Origin: an uncultured Muribaculaceae bacterium
Lineage (GTDB): Bacteria; Bacteroidota; Bacteroidia; Bacteroidales; Muribaculaceae
Length of the DNA stretch: 60,752 bases
NCBI GenBank assembly: GCA_910576935.1
Contig: CAJTKG010000014.1
Span: 1-60,752 of the forward strand
Reading direction: 5' to 3'
The notes under the pieces were generated by a model. That model was not told where the DNA came from. It worked only from the letters and a program-made list of their open reading frames with translations, and made no database searches. The stretch's first letter is position 1; each line of letters begins with the position of its first letter. Position numbers and translations under genes: made by a program. Shown in pieces: positions 16,337 to 25,384 of the stretch.

Positions 16337-18460
16337 ATGAAATACAGAACCTTTGCGGCAGTGGCCATAGCCACGGCAGGCTTGAGCTACGCCTCTGTCG
16401 AGGCGCCGGCAGCCGACCTCAGTTCGCCTTCGGGCATTGTGACAGTCCATGCCGATGTTGTCGACGGTGTACCTGTCTATAGCGTCGATTATAAGGGCAA
16501 AGCCGTGATTAAGCCGTCGACTCTCGGCCTTCAGCTGGCTGACGGTCCCGACCTTATGGGCGGTTTCACCCTCACCGATGTCACTACGTCGAGCTTTGAC
16601 GAGACATGGCATCCTGTATGGGGCGAGAACAGCAGCATACGCAATAACTATAACGAATTGCTGCTCAACCTTGACCAACCCGAGCATTACCGCAAGATGA
16701 AGCTACGCTTCCGCGTCTATGACGACGGTGTCGGTTTTCGCTATGAGTTCCCTCAGGAAGGAGTGCTCACTTATTTCATCATAAAGGAAGAGAAGACCCA
16801 ATTTGCCATGACCGGCGACCACATCGCCTGGTGGATAGCCGGTGACTTCGACACCCAGGAATATGACTATACCGAGAGCCGTCTCTCCGAGATACGCAGC
16901 CTGATGGATTCGGCCATATGCGGCAATGCCTCGCAGACCCAGTTCTCGCCGACAGGCGTGCAGACCTCTTTGCAGATGAAGACCGACGACGGGCTGTATA
17001 TCAACCTACATGAGGCCGCTCTCGTCGACTATTCGTGCATGCACCTTGATCTCGATGACAAAAACTTTGTCTTCACATCGTTTCTGACTCCCGACGCCCA
17101 GGGTAACAAGGGCCATCTCCAGGCTCCGTGCCATTCACCCTGGCGCACCGTCATCGTCAGCGACGACGCCCGCGACATGCTCTCGTCAAACCTCATCCTC
17201 AACCTCAACGAGCCGTGTGCCTACGATGATACCTCGTGGATCAAGCCTGTCAAGTATGTCGGTGTATGGTGGGAGATGATCGGCGGCGACAAGCCCTGGT
17301 CATATACCTTCGACCTGCCCTCGGTTAAACTTGATATCCTCGACTACAGCAAAACCAAGCCTCACGGTCTGCATCCGGCCAATAACGACAACGTCAAGAA
17401 ATATATCGACTTTGCGGCCGAACACGGTTTCGACCAGGTGCTTGTCGAGGGCTGGAACGTAGGCTGGGAAGACTGGTTCGGTCATTCTAAAGATTATGTC
17501 TTTGATTTTGTTACACCTTATCCCGACTTTGATATCGACATGCTCAACGATTATGCGAGGTCGAAGGGTGTGCGTCTGATGATGCATCATGAGACTTCGG
17601 CGTCGGTGCGCAACTATGAGCGTCATATGGACGCGGCCTACAGTCTTATGGAGAAATATGGATACAACTCGGTCAAGAGCGGCTATGTCGGCAATATCAT
17701 TCCCCGTGGCGAACATCATTACGGTCAGTGGATGAACAACCACTATCTCTATGCCGTCACCGAGGCCGCCAAACACCATATCATGGTCAACGCCCACGAG
17801 GCCGTTCGACCGACGGGTCTGTGCCGCACCTATCCCAACCTCATCGGCAACGAGAGTGCCCGCGGCACGGAGTATGAATCATTCGCCGGCAACAAGCCCT
17901 CCCATACTACGGTGTTGCCGTTCACCCGTCTCCAGGGTGGCCCGATGGACTATACGCCTGGCATTTTCGAGATGGATATGAGCAAGGTAAATCCTAAAAG
18001 CACAAGTCATGTAAACAGCACTCTGGCACGCCAGCTCGCTCTTTATGTGACGATGTACAGCCCGCTACAGATGGCTGCCGACGTGCCTGAAGTCTATAAC
18101 CGTTTTCTCGATGCGTTTCAGTTTATCAAAGACGTTGCCATCGATTGGGACGAGAGCCGCTATCTCGAGGCCGAGCCGGGCCGCTATATCGTCGCCGCAC
18201 GCAAGGCCAAGGGCACAGACGACTGGTTTGTGGGCTGCACGGCCAACGAAGACGGCCACCGCTCGACGCTCTCTCTCGACTTCCTTGACAAAGGCCGCAA
18301 ATATGAGGCAACGATCTATGCCGATGCTGCCGATGCCGATTACCGCACGAATCCACAGGCGTATACAATCATGAAAAAGAAAGTCGACGCCAAGACAAAA
18401 CTCAAGATGAATGCCGCTCCCGGCGGCGGATACGCCATTTCGATCAAACCGATTAATTGA
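16337..18460 (+). CDS. susB: GH97 glycoside hydrolase, SusB-type alpha-glucosidase
   Basis: A 707-residue secreted enzyme (signal peptide about 1-25) with an N-terminal beta-sandwich (about 26-290), a (beta/alpha)8 barrel and a C-terminal beta domain, the GH97 plan. Glutamates at 419 (HHETS), 488 (NAHEAV), 506 and 512 (NESARGTEYE) sit exactly 20 residues before the catalytic and calcium-binding Glu439, 508, 526 and 532 known from SusB of B. thetaiotaomicron. The retaining GH97 subgroup has an aspartate nucleophile on the strand after the HHE motif; here that strand reads VKSGYVG, with Gly instead. This supports an inverting alpha-glucosidase that releases glucose from alpha-linked oligosaccharides in the periplasm. 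It is the last gene of the PUL and is followed by a terminator. Confidence 0.9.
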   Translation: MKYRTFAAVAIATAGLSYASVEAPAADLSSPSGIVTVHADVVDGVPVYSVDYKGKAVIKPSTLGLQLADGPDLMGGFTLTDVTTSSFDETWHPVWGENSSIRNNYNELLLNLDQPEHYRKMKLRFRVYDDGVGFRYEFPQEGVLTYFIIKEEKTQFAMTGDHIAWWIAGDFDTQEYDYTESRLSEIRSLMDSAICGNASQTQFSPTGVQTSLQMKTDDGLYINLHEAALVDYSCMHLDLDDKNFVFTSFLTPDAQGNKGHLQAPCHSPWRTVIVSDDARDMLSSNLILNLNEPCAYDDTSWIKPVKYVGVWWEMIGGDKPWSYTFDLPSVKLDILDYSKTKPHGLHPANNDNVKKYIDFAAEHGFDQVLVEGWNVGWEDWFGHSKDYVFDFVTPYPDFDIDMLNDYARSKGVRLMMHHETSASVRNYERHMDAAYSLMEKYGYNSVKSGYVGNIIPRGEHHYGQWMNNHYLYAVTEAAKHHIMVNAHEAVRPTGLCRTYPNLIGNESARGTEYESFAGNKPSHTTVLPFTRLQGGPMDYTPGIFEMDMSKVNPKSTSHVNSTLARQLALYVTMYSPLQMAADVPEVYNRFLDAFQFIKDVAIDWDESRYLEAEPGRYIVAARKAKGTDDWFVGCTANEDGHRSTLSLDFLDKGRKYEATIYADAADADYRTNPQAYTIMKKKVDAKTKLKMNAAPGGGYAISIKPIN

Positions 18461-18535
18461 CAGACCGTCACCCGCTTGTCATAATAACGATATCATAGAA
18501 TAGAAATAAAGACAGGTAAATAAATGGTAAAATCA

Positions 18536-18582
18536 GGCTACGCCGTTAGAAATATCTATTCTGCGGCGTAGCCTTGTTTTTG
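18536..18582 (+). terminator. Rho-independent terminator of the PUL
   Basis: A perfect 10-base stem (18536-18545 with 18564-18573, arm GGCTACGCCG) with an 18-base loop, followed by TTGTTTTTG. It ends the susC-to-GH97 transcript. Confidence 0.85.
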
Positions 18583-18608
18583 CTAATTTCATATTGATAC
18601 GGTGGCGT

Positions 18609-18640
18609 TTTGTGTGTTTGGCGTAAATGTATTATTTTTG
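18609..18640 (+). promoter_or_regulatory. Promoter of the glycosyltransferase gene
   Basis: TATTTTTG at 18633-18640 with TTTG at 18609-18612, 20 bases upstream, fits the Bacteroidetes -33/-7 pair. ATG 18648 is 8 bases after the -7 element, so the message should be almost leaderless. Confidence 0.65.
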
Positions 18641-18647
18641 TCGCGAT

Positions 18648-19694
18648 ATGAATGATACTGAAGATTCCTGCGCGATCGGAAAACCCGCGGTGTCGGTGGT
18701 TATGCCGGTTTATAATGCCGAACCTTTTATAGCCAAGGCTATCGAGTCGCTGTTGGCCCAGACTTTCGCCGACTGGGAGCTTGTTGTCGTCGACGATGTC
18801 TCGACTGACCGCTCTGCCGAGATTGTCAGGAGCTATGTGAAGACAGACAATCGCATCAGACTGCTATCTGCGTCATATCACGCGGGAGTAGCCTATCAGC
18901 CGCGCAAGAAGGCGGTCGTCGAGGCGAGGGCCGATTTTGTCGCACCGCTGGATGCCGACGACCTTATAGCACCCGATTACCTCGAGCGGCTTGTAGCAAG
19001 ACAAGAATCGACCGCGGCCGACATAGTCTATCCGGTGATGTATCATTTTGACGACGACGGCAATCCCCGTGCCCGCAGGCATCATGGCAGTCTCGAGGAG
19101 GGTGACGGCGTGTTTGTCGGGCGTGATCTCGTGAAATATACGCTTGATCTATGGCGCATAAATTGTGGCGGCGGCTTATTGCGGCGTCAGCTTTTCATCG
19201 ATGCATTTGACCGCTATGGCTCTTCGTATGACCTCGTCTATGCCGATGAGCTTCTGACGCGCCAGATGCTTCTCGGAGCCGGACGGGTGGCGTTTTCAGA
19301 CGCCGAATATTATTACCGTCAGAATCTGTCGTCGGTGACGCACCGCAAATCGATAAAGCAGTTTGACAAACTGCGCAACAATGTGTTGCTCCACGACATT
19401 GTCACCGCCAACTACAGTCGCGACAGCGAAGAGATGAGGCGTCTCAATTGTCAGTTGTTTAAATTTGTCTTTGACGCCGCGCGCCATCTCAACAGACATC
19501 GCTTCGAACGTCGGGAGATCAGGGCAGCCTATGCGATGATGAAGTCAAATATAGATCTGATAGACCGTCGTGTACTAAGACCTGCCGTGACAGCCAAATA
19601 TTATTATACGCTATTCTGCCTCAAGGACAATCTGCCCTTATTCCGCCTTGTGCTCAAACTGGGCGACCGGCTCAGGTCTGTGCTCGTCAAGTAA
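18648..19694 (+). CDS. Family 2 glycosyltransferase
   Basis: A 348-residue GT-A fold transferase that would add a sugar from a nucleotide donor during surface polysaccharide synthesis. The N-terminal half has VSVVMPVYNAEPFI, WELVVVDDVSTDRS and the metal-binding DADD (LDADDLIAPDYL). The GGGLLRRQLF and Y-ADELL segments fit the acceptor region. No transmembrane helix is evident, so it acts at the inner face of the membrane. The start at 18648 is set by the adjacent promoter. One base separates its stop from the flippase gene, which indicates an operon of transfer and export. Donor and acceptor are unknown. Confidence 0.85.
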   Translation: MNDTEDSCAIGKPAVSVVMPVYNAEPFIAKAIESLLAQTFADWELVVVDDVSTDRSAEIVRSYVKTDNRIRLLSASYHAGVAYQPRKKAVVEARADFVAPLDADDLIAPDYLERLVARQESTAADIVYPVMYHFDDDGNPRARRHHGSLEEGDGVFVGRDLVKYTLDLWRINCGGGLLRRQLFIDAFDRYGSSYDLVYADELLTRQMLLGAGRVAFSDAEYYYRQNLSSVTHRKSIKQFDKLRNNVLLHDIVTANYSRDSEEMRRLNCQLFKFVFDAARHLNRHRFERREIRAAYAMMKSNIDLIDRRVLRPAVTAKYYYTLFCLKDNLPLFRLVLKLGDRLRSVLVK

Positions 19695-19695
19695 A

Positions 19696-21141
19696 ATGGA
19701 TATGGCAGCTGACAATACCGAAAACAGTTACAGAAATATTCTGAAGCGCATCACGACTTTCGGAGGTGTACAGCTTTTCAATATTTTTGTGACCTTGGCC
19801 AGAGGCAAGCTTGTCGCGATGTTTCTCGGACCGGAAGGCATGGGCATATCGTCGCTTTTCACTTCATCGACAGACACTCTGCGGCAGTTTGCCGGTCTCG
19901 GCCTTAATCTCTCGATCGTCAAGGAGGTATCAGCCGCCAAAGGCAATGCCGGCTCAATGGACGAGGTTATGGCTGTAGCCGTGAGGCTTACGCTCGTCAC
20001 GTCGTTGTCCGGCGCGGTTCTGTGTTTTCTGCTCTCGCCGCTGCTAAGCCAATGGACTTTCGGCAACCCGGATTATACTCTCGGTTTTATGTTGCTGTCG
20101 GTGAGTGTGGCTCTGTCGATAGCGGCGTCTTGCTATATGGCGATGCTACAGGGCGCGGGTGCTGTCAGACAGCTTGCCCGGGCATCGGTCGTAGGAGGTC
20201 TGTCGGGCCTCGTGTTCGGTGTGCCGCTCTATTACTTTTTCGGCGTCGGAGGCATTGTACCGGCAATAATAATATTGTCGTGCTCGACATTTCTGTTCAA
20301 CTATATCTCGTTCAGACGTCGCGGCTATCCTGTGGCGAGGCTTGAGGGCCTGCTGCGCGCGCCGCTTGTCAGGCGTCTGCTTTCGAACGGGGTCGTCCTT
20401 ATGGCGGGTGCGTTGGCCGGTACGTTGACAGGCTATCTGATCAATCTGTTTGTGCGCTATAGCGGTTCGGTGGCCGATGTCGGTCTGTTTCAAGCCGCCA
20501 ATTCGATAACAAACCAGTATATGGGCATAGTTTTCAGTGTATTGGCACTTGACTATTTTCCTCGCTTGTCGGCCGCGGCCGCAGACAAAGACAAATTCGA
20601 TATGGTCGTCAACCGTCAGATAGAGATTGTCGGTCTGATAGCCGTCCCTCTTGTGATATGTCTTGTCGGCACAGCACCCTTGCTGATAAGGCTTTTGTTG
20701 ACTGAAAGCTTTATGCCTGTTGTCTCACTGATAAAATGGATGGGGGTCGGCATACTCTCGCAGGCGCTGTATTTTCCAGTGGGATATATGTTTATCGCCC
20801 GAGACAACCGCCGACTGTATATTTGGGTCGAGGTGGTTGCCGGCAGTCTGCTCCGTCTCGTTTTTGCCATGTTGTTCTACAGCGTCGCCGGCCTGACGGG
20901 CCTCGGCATAAGTTTTGTCGTAACCTCGGGCGTCACCAACGTTATCGGCTATGTGGCCGTGCGTCGCGCCTATTCTTTCAGGTTGACAAGCCGCAACATC
21001 CGTTACTGCATCATCGCCGCCGGTGTCGCCGGCCTTACCTTTGCGGCTTCTTTGACGACGGTGACATCATGCACTGTCATACCGTTGCTGTTTGTGGCGA
21101 CGACAGCCTATGCCTTTGTCACTCTGCGACGTAAGGTGTGA
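19696..21141 (+). CDS. Wzx-type polysaccharide flippase (O-antigen translocase)
   Basis: A 481-residue polytopic membrane protein of the MATE/MVF/PST superfamily with about 12-14 hydrophobic helices. The N-terminus TTFGGVQLFNIFVTLARGK followed by FLGPEGMGISSLFTS is typical of Bacteroidetes O-antigen translocases. It should flip lipid-linked glycan units across the inner membrane. The start is ATG 19696, one base after the upstream stop, rather than an earlier in-frame codon within the glycosyltransferase gene. It converges with YaaA with only 12 bases between stops and no clear terminator. Confidence 0.85.
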   Translation: MDMAADNTENSYRNILKRITTFGGVQLFNIFVTLARGKLVAMFLGPEGMGISSLFTSSTDTLRQFAGLGLNLSIVKEVSAAKGNAGSMDEVMAVAVRLTLVTSLSGAVLCFLLSPLLSQWTFGNPDYTLGFMLLSVSVALSIAASCYMAMLQGAGAVRQLARASVVGGLSGLVFGVPLYYFFGVGGIVPAIIILSCSTFLFNYISFRRRGYPVARLEGLLRAPLVRRLLSNGVVLMAGALAGTLTGYLINLFVRYSGSVADVGLFQAANSITNQYMGIVFSVLALDYFPRLSAAAADKDKFDMVVNRQIEIVGLIAVPLVICLVGTAPLLIRLLLTESFMPVVSLIKWMGVGILSQALYFPVGYMFIARDNRRLYIWVEVVAGSLLRLVFAMLFYSVAGLTGLGISFVVTSGVTNVIGYVAVRRAYSFRLTSRNIRYCIIAAGVAGLTFAASLTTVTSCTVIPLLFVATTAYAFVTLRRKV

Positions 21142-21153
21142 TTGTGTCTATTA

Positions 21154-21936
21154 TTATAAAGCTACGGTGGTGAAGACGATCGAGTCGCAGGTCGAGAGTT
21201 CGGGCGTTGCGGCGTAATCGTTGCCCGAGGCTGTCAGGAGTGAGTCGATGTTATCGATGCCGTCGGTTATAATTTGTCGCAGAAGTTTACCGCGCAGGGT
21301 CTTGAGCCGGTTTGAGTTCGGTGTGCGGGTGGCTCCGCCGGGGTGCACCTCGATAAAGTCGGCTTTGACGGTTCTGACATTTGACGGCACCTGTCGCCAA
21401 TCGATAAGTTTGGCTGCGTCTGCGGGCAAAAGGTTGAGTATGAGGTCTTCGCCGGTCTTGTGTAGCGTCGACAGAAGTTTTTCGGTCACGGCATCGCGAC
21501 GGCATTCGGCGAAATTTTTGCCGCCGGAGAGGAGAGGCGCGGAGAAGTCGAGGCGATATGCCTTTATGATGTCGTCTGGCCGTAGCCAGCCGTAGAGCGA
21601 CGAGATGATGCGTATGCGCCGACAGGCGTCGGCGCGTTCGGCCTGACCGAGCTTGTTGTAGGCGAAAGCTTTGAAAACCACACCTGTATAGGCTTCGATG
21701 GCCGGCGAGCCGAGGGCTTTGTTGGGGAATTCGTAGGCCATACGGTGCAGTCGGCTCGCCATCGTCGCGCTCAGTCGGGTGACTTCGGCGATCTGTAGTG
21801 TGTCGGCGTTTCTCAGCGCTGTCATGACGGCGTCGGCCGCCTCTTCGCCCGACGGCCGGTGTGCGGCATAGATGTCTGCGGCGACCGGACGGTCGCAGGC
21901 TGTCATAGTCTTTGATTCGGCGATGAGGATTAGCAT
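21154..21936 (-). CDS. yaaA: YaaA family peroxide stress protein
   Basis: A 260-residue cytoplasmic protein of the YaaA/DUF328 family, which in E. coli lowers free iron and limits oxidative DNA damage. Recognisable family segments are MLILIAESKTM at the N-terminus, PAIEAYTGVVFKAF, RIISSLYGWLRPDDIIKAYRLD, ILNLLPADAAKLIDW and DFIEVHPGG. Length is normal for the family. It is the second gene after the beta-propeller-like protein, 9 bases downstream, so it is probably on that transcript. A direct functional link between the two is not apparent. Confidence 0.9.
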   Translation of the reverse strand: MLILIAESKTMTACDRPVAADIYAAHRPSGEEAADAVMTALRNADTLQIAEVTRLSATMASRLHRMAYEFPNKALGSPAIEAYTGVVFKAFAYNKLGQAERADACRRIRIISSLYGWLRPDDIIKAYRLDFSAPLLSGGKNFAECRRDAVTEKLLSTLHKTGEDLILNLLPADAAKLIDWRQVPSNVRTVKADFIEVHPGGATRTPNSNRLKTLRGKLLRQIITDGIDNIDSLLTASGNDYAATPELSTCDSIVFTTVAL

Positions 21937-21945
21937 GGCCGGGGC

Positions 21946-22914
21946 TTATTTTACGCGTTCGTAAATATACAGTTCGTGTATCTCGCGGGTGTATCCTTCG
22001 TCGGTCAGCGGTCCTTGGCTCATGCCGAGCACGATGACTGTGCCGCGGTTGTTCAGCACGACGAGGTCGTCGTTGACAGGGTCGATGGCGAGACCTTCGA
22101 TTTCGCCGGCGCGTCTGAAGTCGTTCATTTCGCGCAGATGTCTGACGCGACCGGCTATGGCGCCGCCGGCTATCAGTCCACTTCGCGTCACGGGGCGGCC
22201 GTCTTCACCGAGCTTGACACTGAAAGGTGTCTCTTTGACGACCTCACAGCCCTCGACAAGGCCGGTGTAAGGCGCGTCGCCGATTTCGGCCGTGTAAAGG
22301 TTGTCGGCGATGTTATAGGCTGCCTCGCCGTCGTCGGCCGAGAATATGATGTTGCCGTCGGCGATGAAAATGCCCTGACACCAGTATGGGGTAGGGCGGC
22401 ACTGCATTTTCGTGTGGTAGCGTCCTGTCGCGAGGTCGTAGCAGTAGACATAGCGGCTGTCGACCCAGTCAGACATCCATACCATGTTGCGCTCGCGGTC
22501 GACGGCAATGCCCGAGACTTCGACCTGACCCGATTCGGGCGACCATGGCAGATCGCGTTTCCACTCGAGTGTCTCGGCGTCGTAGATCGACACGGCGATG
22601 TTATAGCCTCGGCCATACTCGAACCGCTCTATTCCGCAATATATCTCGCCGTTCCATATGTCGATGTCGCCGAAGTGGTTGGCTGTCTCGGGGTGTTGAA
22701 ACGGGGCGTCATTCTTTGCCAGAAGATTGCCCTCTTTGTCGTATTTATACAAGGCTTTGGTGTCAGAGACGTAATAATGGAGGCTGTCGACGGCGATGCC
22801 TTGACGGCCCTCGACGGGGATGACGGCCCTGAGCCGGTATTCCGACCCGAGATGTTGTGCGGCGACACCTGTCGCCGCCGCGGCGATGACGGCTGTTAGC
22901 AGAATCTTTTTCAT
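21946..22914 (-). CDS. Secreted beta-propeller-like protein of unknown function
   Basis: A 322-residue protein with a signal peptide (about 1-19, ending VAAQ). The body shows repeated blade-like phrases: QGIAVDSLHYYVSDTKALYKYD, GQVEVSGIAVDRERNMVWMSD, YCYDLATGRYHTKM, GEIEGLAIDPVNDDLVVLNN. These resemble NHL, SMP-30 or SdiA-regulated propellers, which often bind sugars or lactones, but I do not recognise a precise family. It is probably periplasmic. It has its own -7 element at 22923-22930, back to back with the biotin operon promoter. Confidence 0.65.
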   Translation of the reverse strand: MKKILLTAVIAAAATGVAAQHLGSEYRLRAVIPVEGRQGIAVDSLHYYVSDTKALYKYDKEGNLLAKNDAPFQHPETANHFGDIDIWNGEIYCGIERFEYGRGYNIAVSIYDAETLEWKRDLPWSPESGQVEVSGIAVDRERNMVWMSDWVDSRYVYCYDLATGRYHTKMQCRPTPYWCQGIFIADGNIIFSADDGEAAYNIADNLYTAEIGDAPYTGLVEGCEVVKETPFSVKLGEDGRPVTRSGLIAGGAIAGRVRHLREMNDFRRAGEIEGLAIDPVNDDLVVLNNRGTVIVLGMSQGPLTDEGYTREIHELYIYERVK

Positions 22915-22922
22915 ATCGTCAT

Positions 22923-22930
22923 CAAATTTA
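22923..22930 (-). promoter_or_regulatory. -7 element of the beta-propeller/yaaA operon
   Basis: TAAATTTG on the minus strand, 8 bases before the start at 22914, predicts a very short leader. Confidence 0.55.
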
Positions 22931-22951
22931 ATAAAAATCGGCGATATGTTG

Positions 22952-22959
22952 TATCTTTG
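22952..22959 (+). promoter_or_regulatory. -7 element of the biotin operon
   Basis: TATCTTTG lies 14 bases before ATG 22974. I saw no clear dyad around it that would mark a biotin-repressor operator. Confidence 0.65.
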
Positions 22960-22973
22960 CAGAAAAATATGTC

Positions 22974-24260
22974 ATGAACCAATCATTACACGATAGCTGG
23001 GACCGCGAACATCTGTGGCATCCCTATACTTCAACCATCGATCCGCTGCCTACATATCTTGTCGACAGTGCCGAAGGGGTCGAGATCATCCTTGCCGACG
23101 GACGCCGCCTCATCGACGGCATGTCATCGTGGTGGTGTGTCTGCCACGGCTATAACAATCCGCGTCTCAACGATGCCGCCCGCCGTCAGCTTGACAAGAT
23201 GAGCCACGTCATGTTTGGCGGACTCACCCACCGCCCGGCCATCGACCTCGGTCGGAAGCTGCTCGCTCTCGCACCGGGGGAGATGCACAATGTATTTTTC
23301 GCCGATTCGGGTTCGGTAGCCATCGAGGTAGCCATGAAAATGGCCGTACAGGCGGCTGTGTCGCGCAGCGGCAGCCACGGTAAGACCAATTTCGTCACTA
23401 TACGCCGCGGTTATCACGGCGACACCTGGAACGCCATGAGTGTCTGTGACCCCGTCACCGGCATGCACGGCGCTTTCGGCACGGCGCTGCCGGTGCGTTA
23501 TTTCGTGCCCTCGCCGTCGTCGCGTTTCGACGGCGAGTGGAATAAGGCCGACATCGTCCCGCTCGAGGCGACGATACGCGAGCATCACAAGGAGCTCGCC
23601 GCCCTGATTCTCGAGCCTATAGTGCAGGGCGCCGGGGGCATGTGGTTCTATCATCCCGAATATCTCCGTGAGGCGCGACGGCTCTGCGACCGCTACGGCC
23701 TGTATCTCATCTTTGACGAGATAGCAACGGGCTTCTGGCGTACGGGTCGCTGTTTCGCTCTCGAACATGCCGGTGTCGTGCCCGACATAATGACTGTCGG
23801 CAAAGGTCTGACAGGCGGTTATATGACTCTCAGCGCTGTGATGACGACAGCCGATGTCGCCGACACCATCTCGCGCGGCGAGGCCGGTGTGATGATGCAC
23901 GGTCCGACGTTCATGGCCAACCCGCTCGCCTGTGCCGTGGCCAACGAGTCGCTCGACATTCTCGCCGGTCAGGATATGGCCACCCGTGTCTCTCACATCG
24001 AGAGCATCATCAGGGAGAAGATAGCTCCCGCAGCCGATTTTGACAATGTTGCCGACGTCAGGGTGCTCGGCACTATCGGTGTCATAGAGATGAAAGAGCC
24101 GGTTGATGTCGGCGAGTTTCAGAAAGAGTGTGTCGAGCGCGGGGTGTGGATCAGGCCTTTCGGGCGCAATGTCTACATCATGCCGCCATATGTCATAACC
24201 GACGAGCAGTTGCGTTATCTCATCGCACAGATGCTCGAACTCGTAAAGCCAGAGCAGTGA
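22974..24260 (+). CDS. bioA: Adenosylmethionine-8-amino-7-oxononanoate aminotransferase
   Basis: A 428-residue PLP enzyme that converts 7-keto-8-aminopelargonate to 7,8-diaminopelargonate, using S-adenosylmethionine as amino donor. The N-terminus LWHPYTS and SSWWCVCHGYNNP are BioA signatures. FADSGSVAIEVAMKMA is the cofactor phosphate region, LIFDEIATGFWRTG holds the PLP-contacting Asp, and Lys277 in VGKGLTGG is the Schiff-base lysine. It is the first gene of bioA-bioF-bioGC-bioD. Its stop TGA overlaps the GTG start of bioF. Confidence 0.96.
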   Translation: MNQSLHDSWDREHLWHPYTSTIDPLPTYLVDSAEGVEIILADGRRLIDGMSSWWCVCHGYNNPRLNDAARRQLDKMSHVMFGGLTHRPAIDLGRKLLALAPGEMHNVFFADSGSVAIEVAMKMAVQAAVSRSGSHGKTNFVTIRRGYHGDTWNAMSVCDPVTGMHGAFGTALPVRYFVPSPSSRFDGEWNKADIVPLEATIREHHKELAALILEPIVQGAGGMWFYHPEYLREARRLCDRYGLYLIFDEIATGFWRTGRCFALEHAGVVPDIMTVGKGLTGGYMTLSAVMTTADVADTISRGEAGVMMHGPTFMANPLACAVANESLDILAGQDMATRVSHIESIIREKIAPAADFDNVADVRVLGTIGVIEMKEPVDVGEFQKECVERGVWIRPFGRNVYIMPPYVITDEQLRYLIAQMLELVKPEQ

Positions 24261-25384
24261 ATAGAATAGAAAAGGCTCTCGATCAGCTGTCGGCGTCGGG
24301 CAACCTCCGCGTCATCCCCGGCGACACCGGCTCGGGGCTCGTCGATCTCTCGTCGAACGATTATCTCGGACTCGCAGTCCGCGACGATCTGCGTGACGCC
24401 TTCCTTGCCGAGTGTGGCGGACGACTGCCGTTGATGACTTCGTCGGCATCGCGTCTGCTTGCCGGCAGCCAGTCGTCATACGACCACTTCGAGTCGCTGC
24501 TCATGGAGTTGTACGGCGCTCCGGCGCTGACATTCAACAGCGGCTATCATGCCAACACCGGCCTCGTGTCGTCGCTGGCCGACCGGTCGACGCTCATCGT
24601 GGCCGACCGGCTCGTCCACGCGAGCATCATCGACGGCATAAAACTCTCGGGCGCACCATTTGTCAGATTCCGCCACAACGACTATGACCACCTCGAAAAA
24701 ATACTGGCCGACAAAGGCCGTGACTACAGCGACATACTCATCATAGCCGAGAGCGTCTACAGCATGGACGGCGACCGCGCCGATATTGGCCGTCTCGTCG
24801 ACATCAAACGCTCGATACCCGGCGCGATGCTCTATATCGACGAGGCTCATGCCGTCGGAGTCGAGGGACGTCGCGGCCTGGGCATAGTCGAGGACGCCGG
24901 TCTTGTCGGCGACGTAGATGTCATCGTCGGCACACTCGGCAAAGCCCTCGCCTCTGTAGGCGCTTATGCCGTGGTGTCGCCTATCGTACGCAGTTTTGTC
25001 GTCAACAAAGCCCGCAGCCTTATATTTTCGACTGCTCTGCCGCCTGTCAATATGCTGTGGAGCGCTTTTATCATGGAGCGTGTGCCGTCGATGAGCGACG
25101 AGCGTCGACGGCTCGGAGAGCTCGGTCGCCGTCTTGCCTCGATACTTCGTCTCGACCGCGTGAGCCACATAGCTCCGCTTATTGTCGGCAACCCGCATGA
25201 TGCCGTGGCCTTGTCGGGCCGTCTGGCCGACGACGGCTTCAAGGTGCTGCCCATCAGAGTCCCGACAGTCCCACCCGGCACCGACCGTCTGCGATTCAGC
25301 CTGTCGGCCGACATCGATCCCCGGGCACTCGACCGACTTGAAAAAATTTTAGAACGTCTCAGACCATGCGCCATAAATTCGTAA
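24257..25384 (+). CDS. bioF: 8-amino-7-oxononanoate synthase
   Basis: A 375-residue PLP enzyme that condenses pimeloyl-thioester with alanine to give 7-keto-8-aminopelargonate. Key segments are DLSSNDYLGLA, LTFNSGYHANTGLVSSL, ESVYSMDGDRADI, DEAHAVGVEGRRGLG and the PLP lysine in GTLGKALASVGAY. The start is GTG at 24257 (GTGA overlap with the bioA stop, VNRIEKALDQ); a longer reading from 24128 only retraces the end of bioA in another frame. It overlaps the bioGC gene by 19 bases. Confidence 0.95.
   Translation: MNRIEKALDQLSASGNLRVIPGDTGSGLVDLSSNDYLGLAVRDDLRDAFLAECGGRLPLMTSSASRLLAGSQSSYDHFESLLMELYGAPALTFNSGYHANTGLVSSLADRSTLIVADRLVHASIIDGIKLSGAPFVRFRHNDYDHLEKILADKGRDYSDILIIAESVYSMDGDRADIGRLVDIKRSIPGAMLYIDEAHAVGVEGRRGLGIVEDAGLVGDVDVIVGTLGKALASVGAYAVVSPIVRSFVVNKARSLIFSTALPPVNMLWSAFIMERVPSMSDERRRLGELGRRLASILRLDRVSHIAPLIVGNPHDAVALSGRLADDGFKVLPIRVPTVPPGTDRLRFSLSADIDPRALDRLEKILERLRPCAINS

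Noticed and set aside
22545..22899. Antisense frames over the beta-propeller-like gene
   Set aside because: The minus-strand gene has a signal peptide and a promoter; the antisense frames have neither.
22914..22974. Biotin repressor operator
   Set aside because: No convincing dyad around the bioA promoter.
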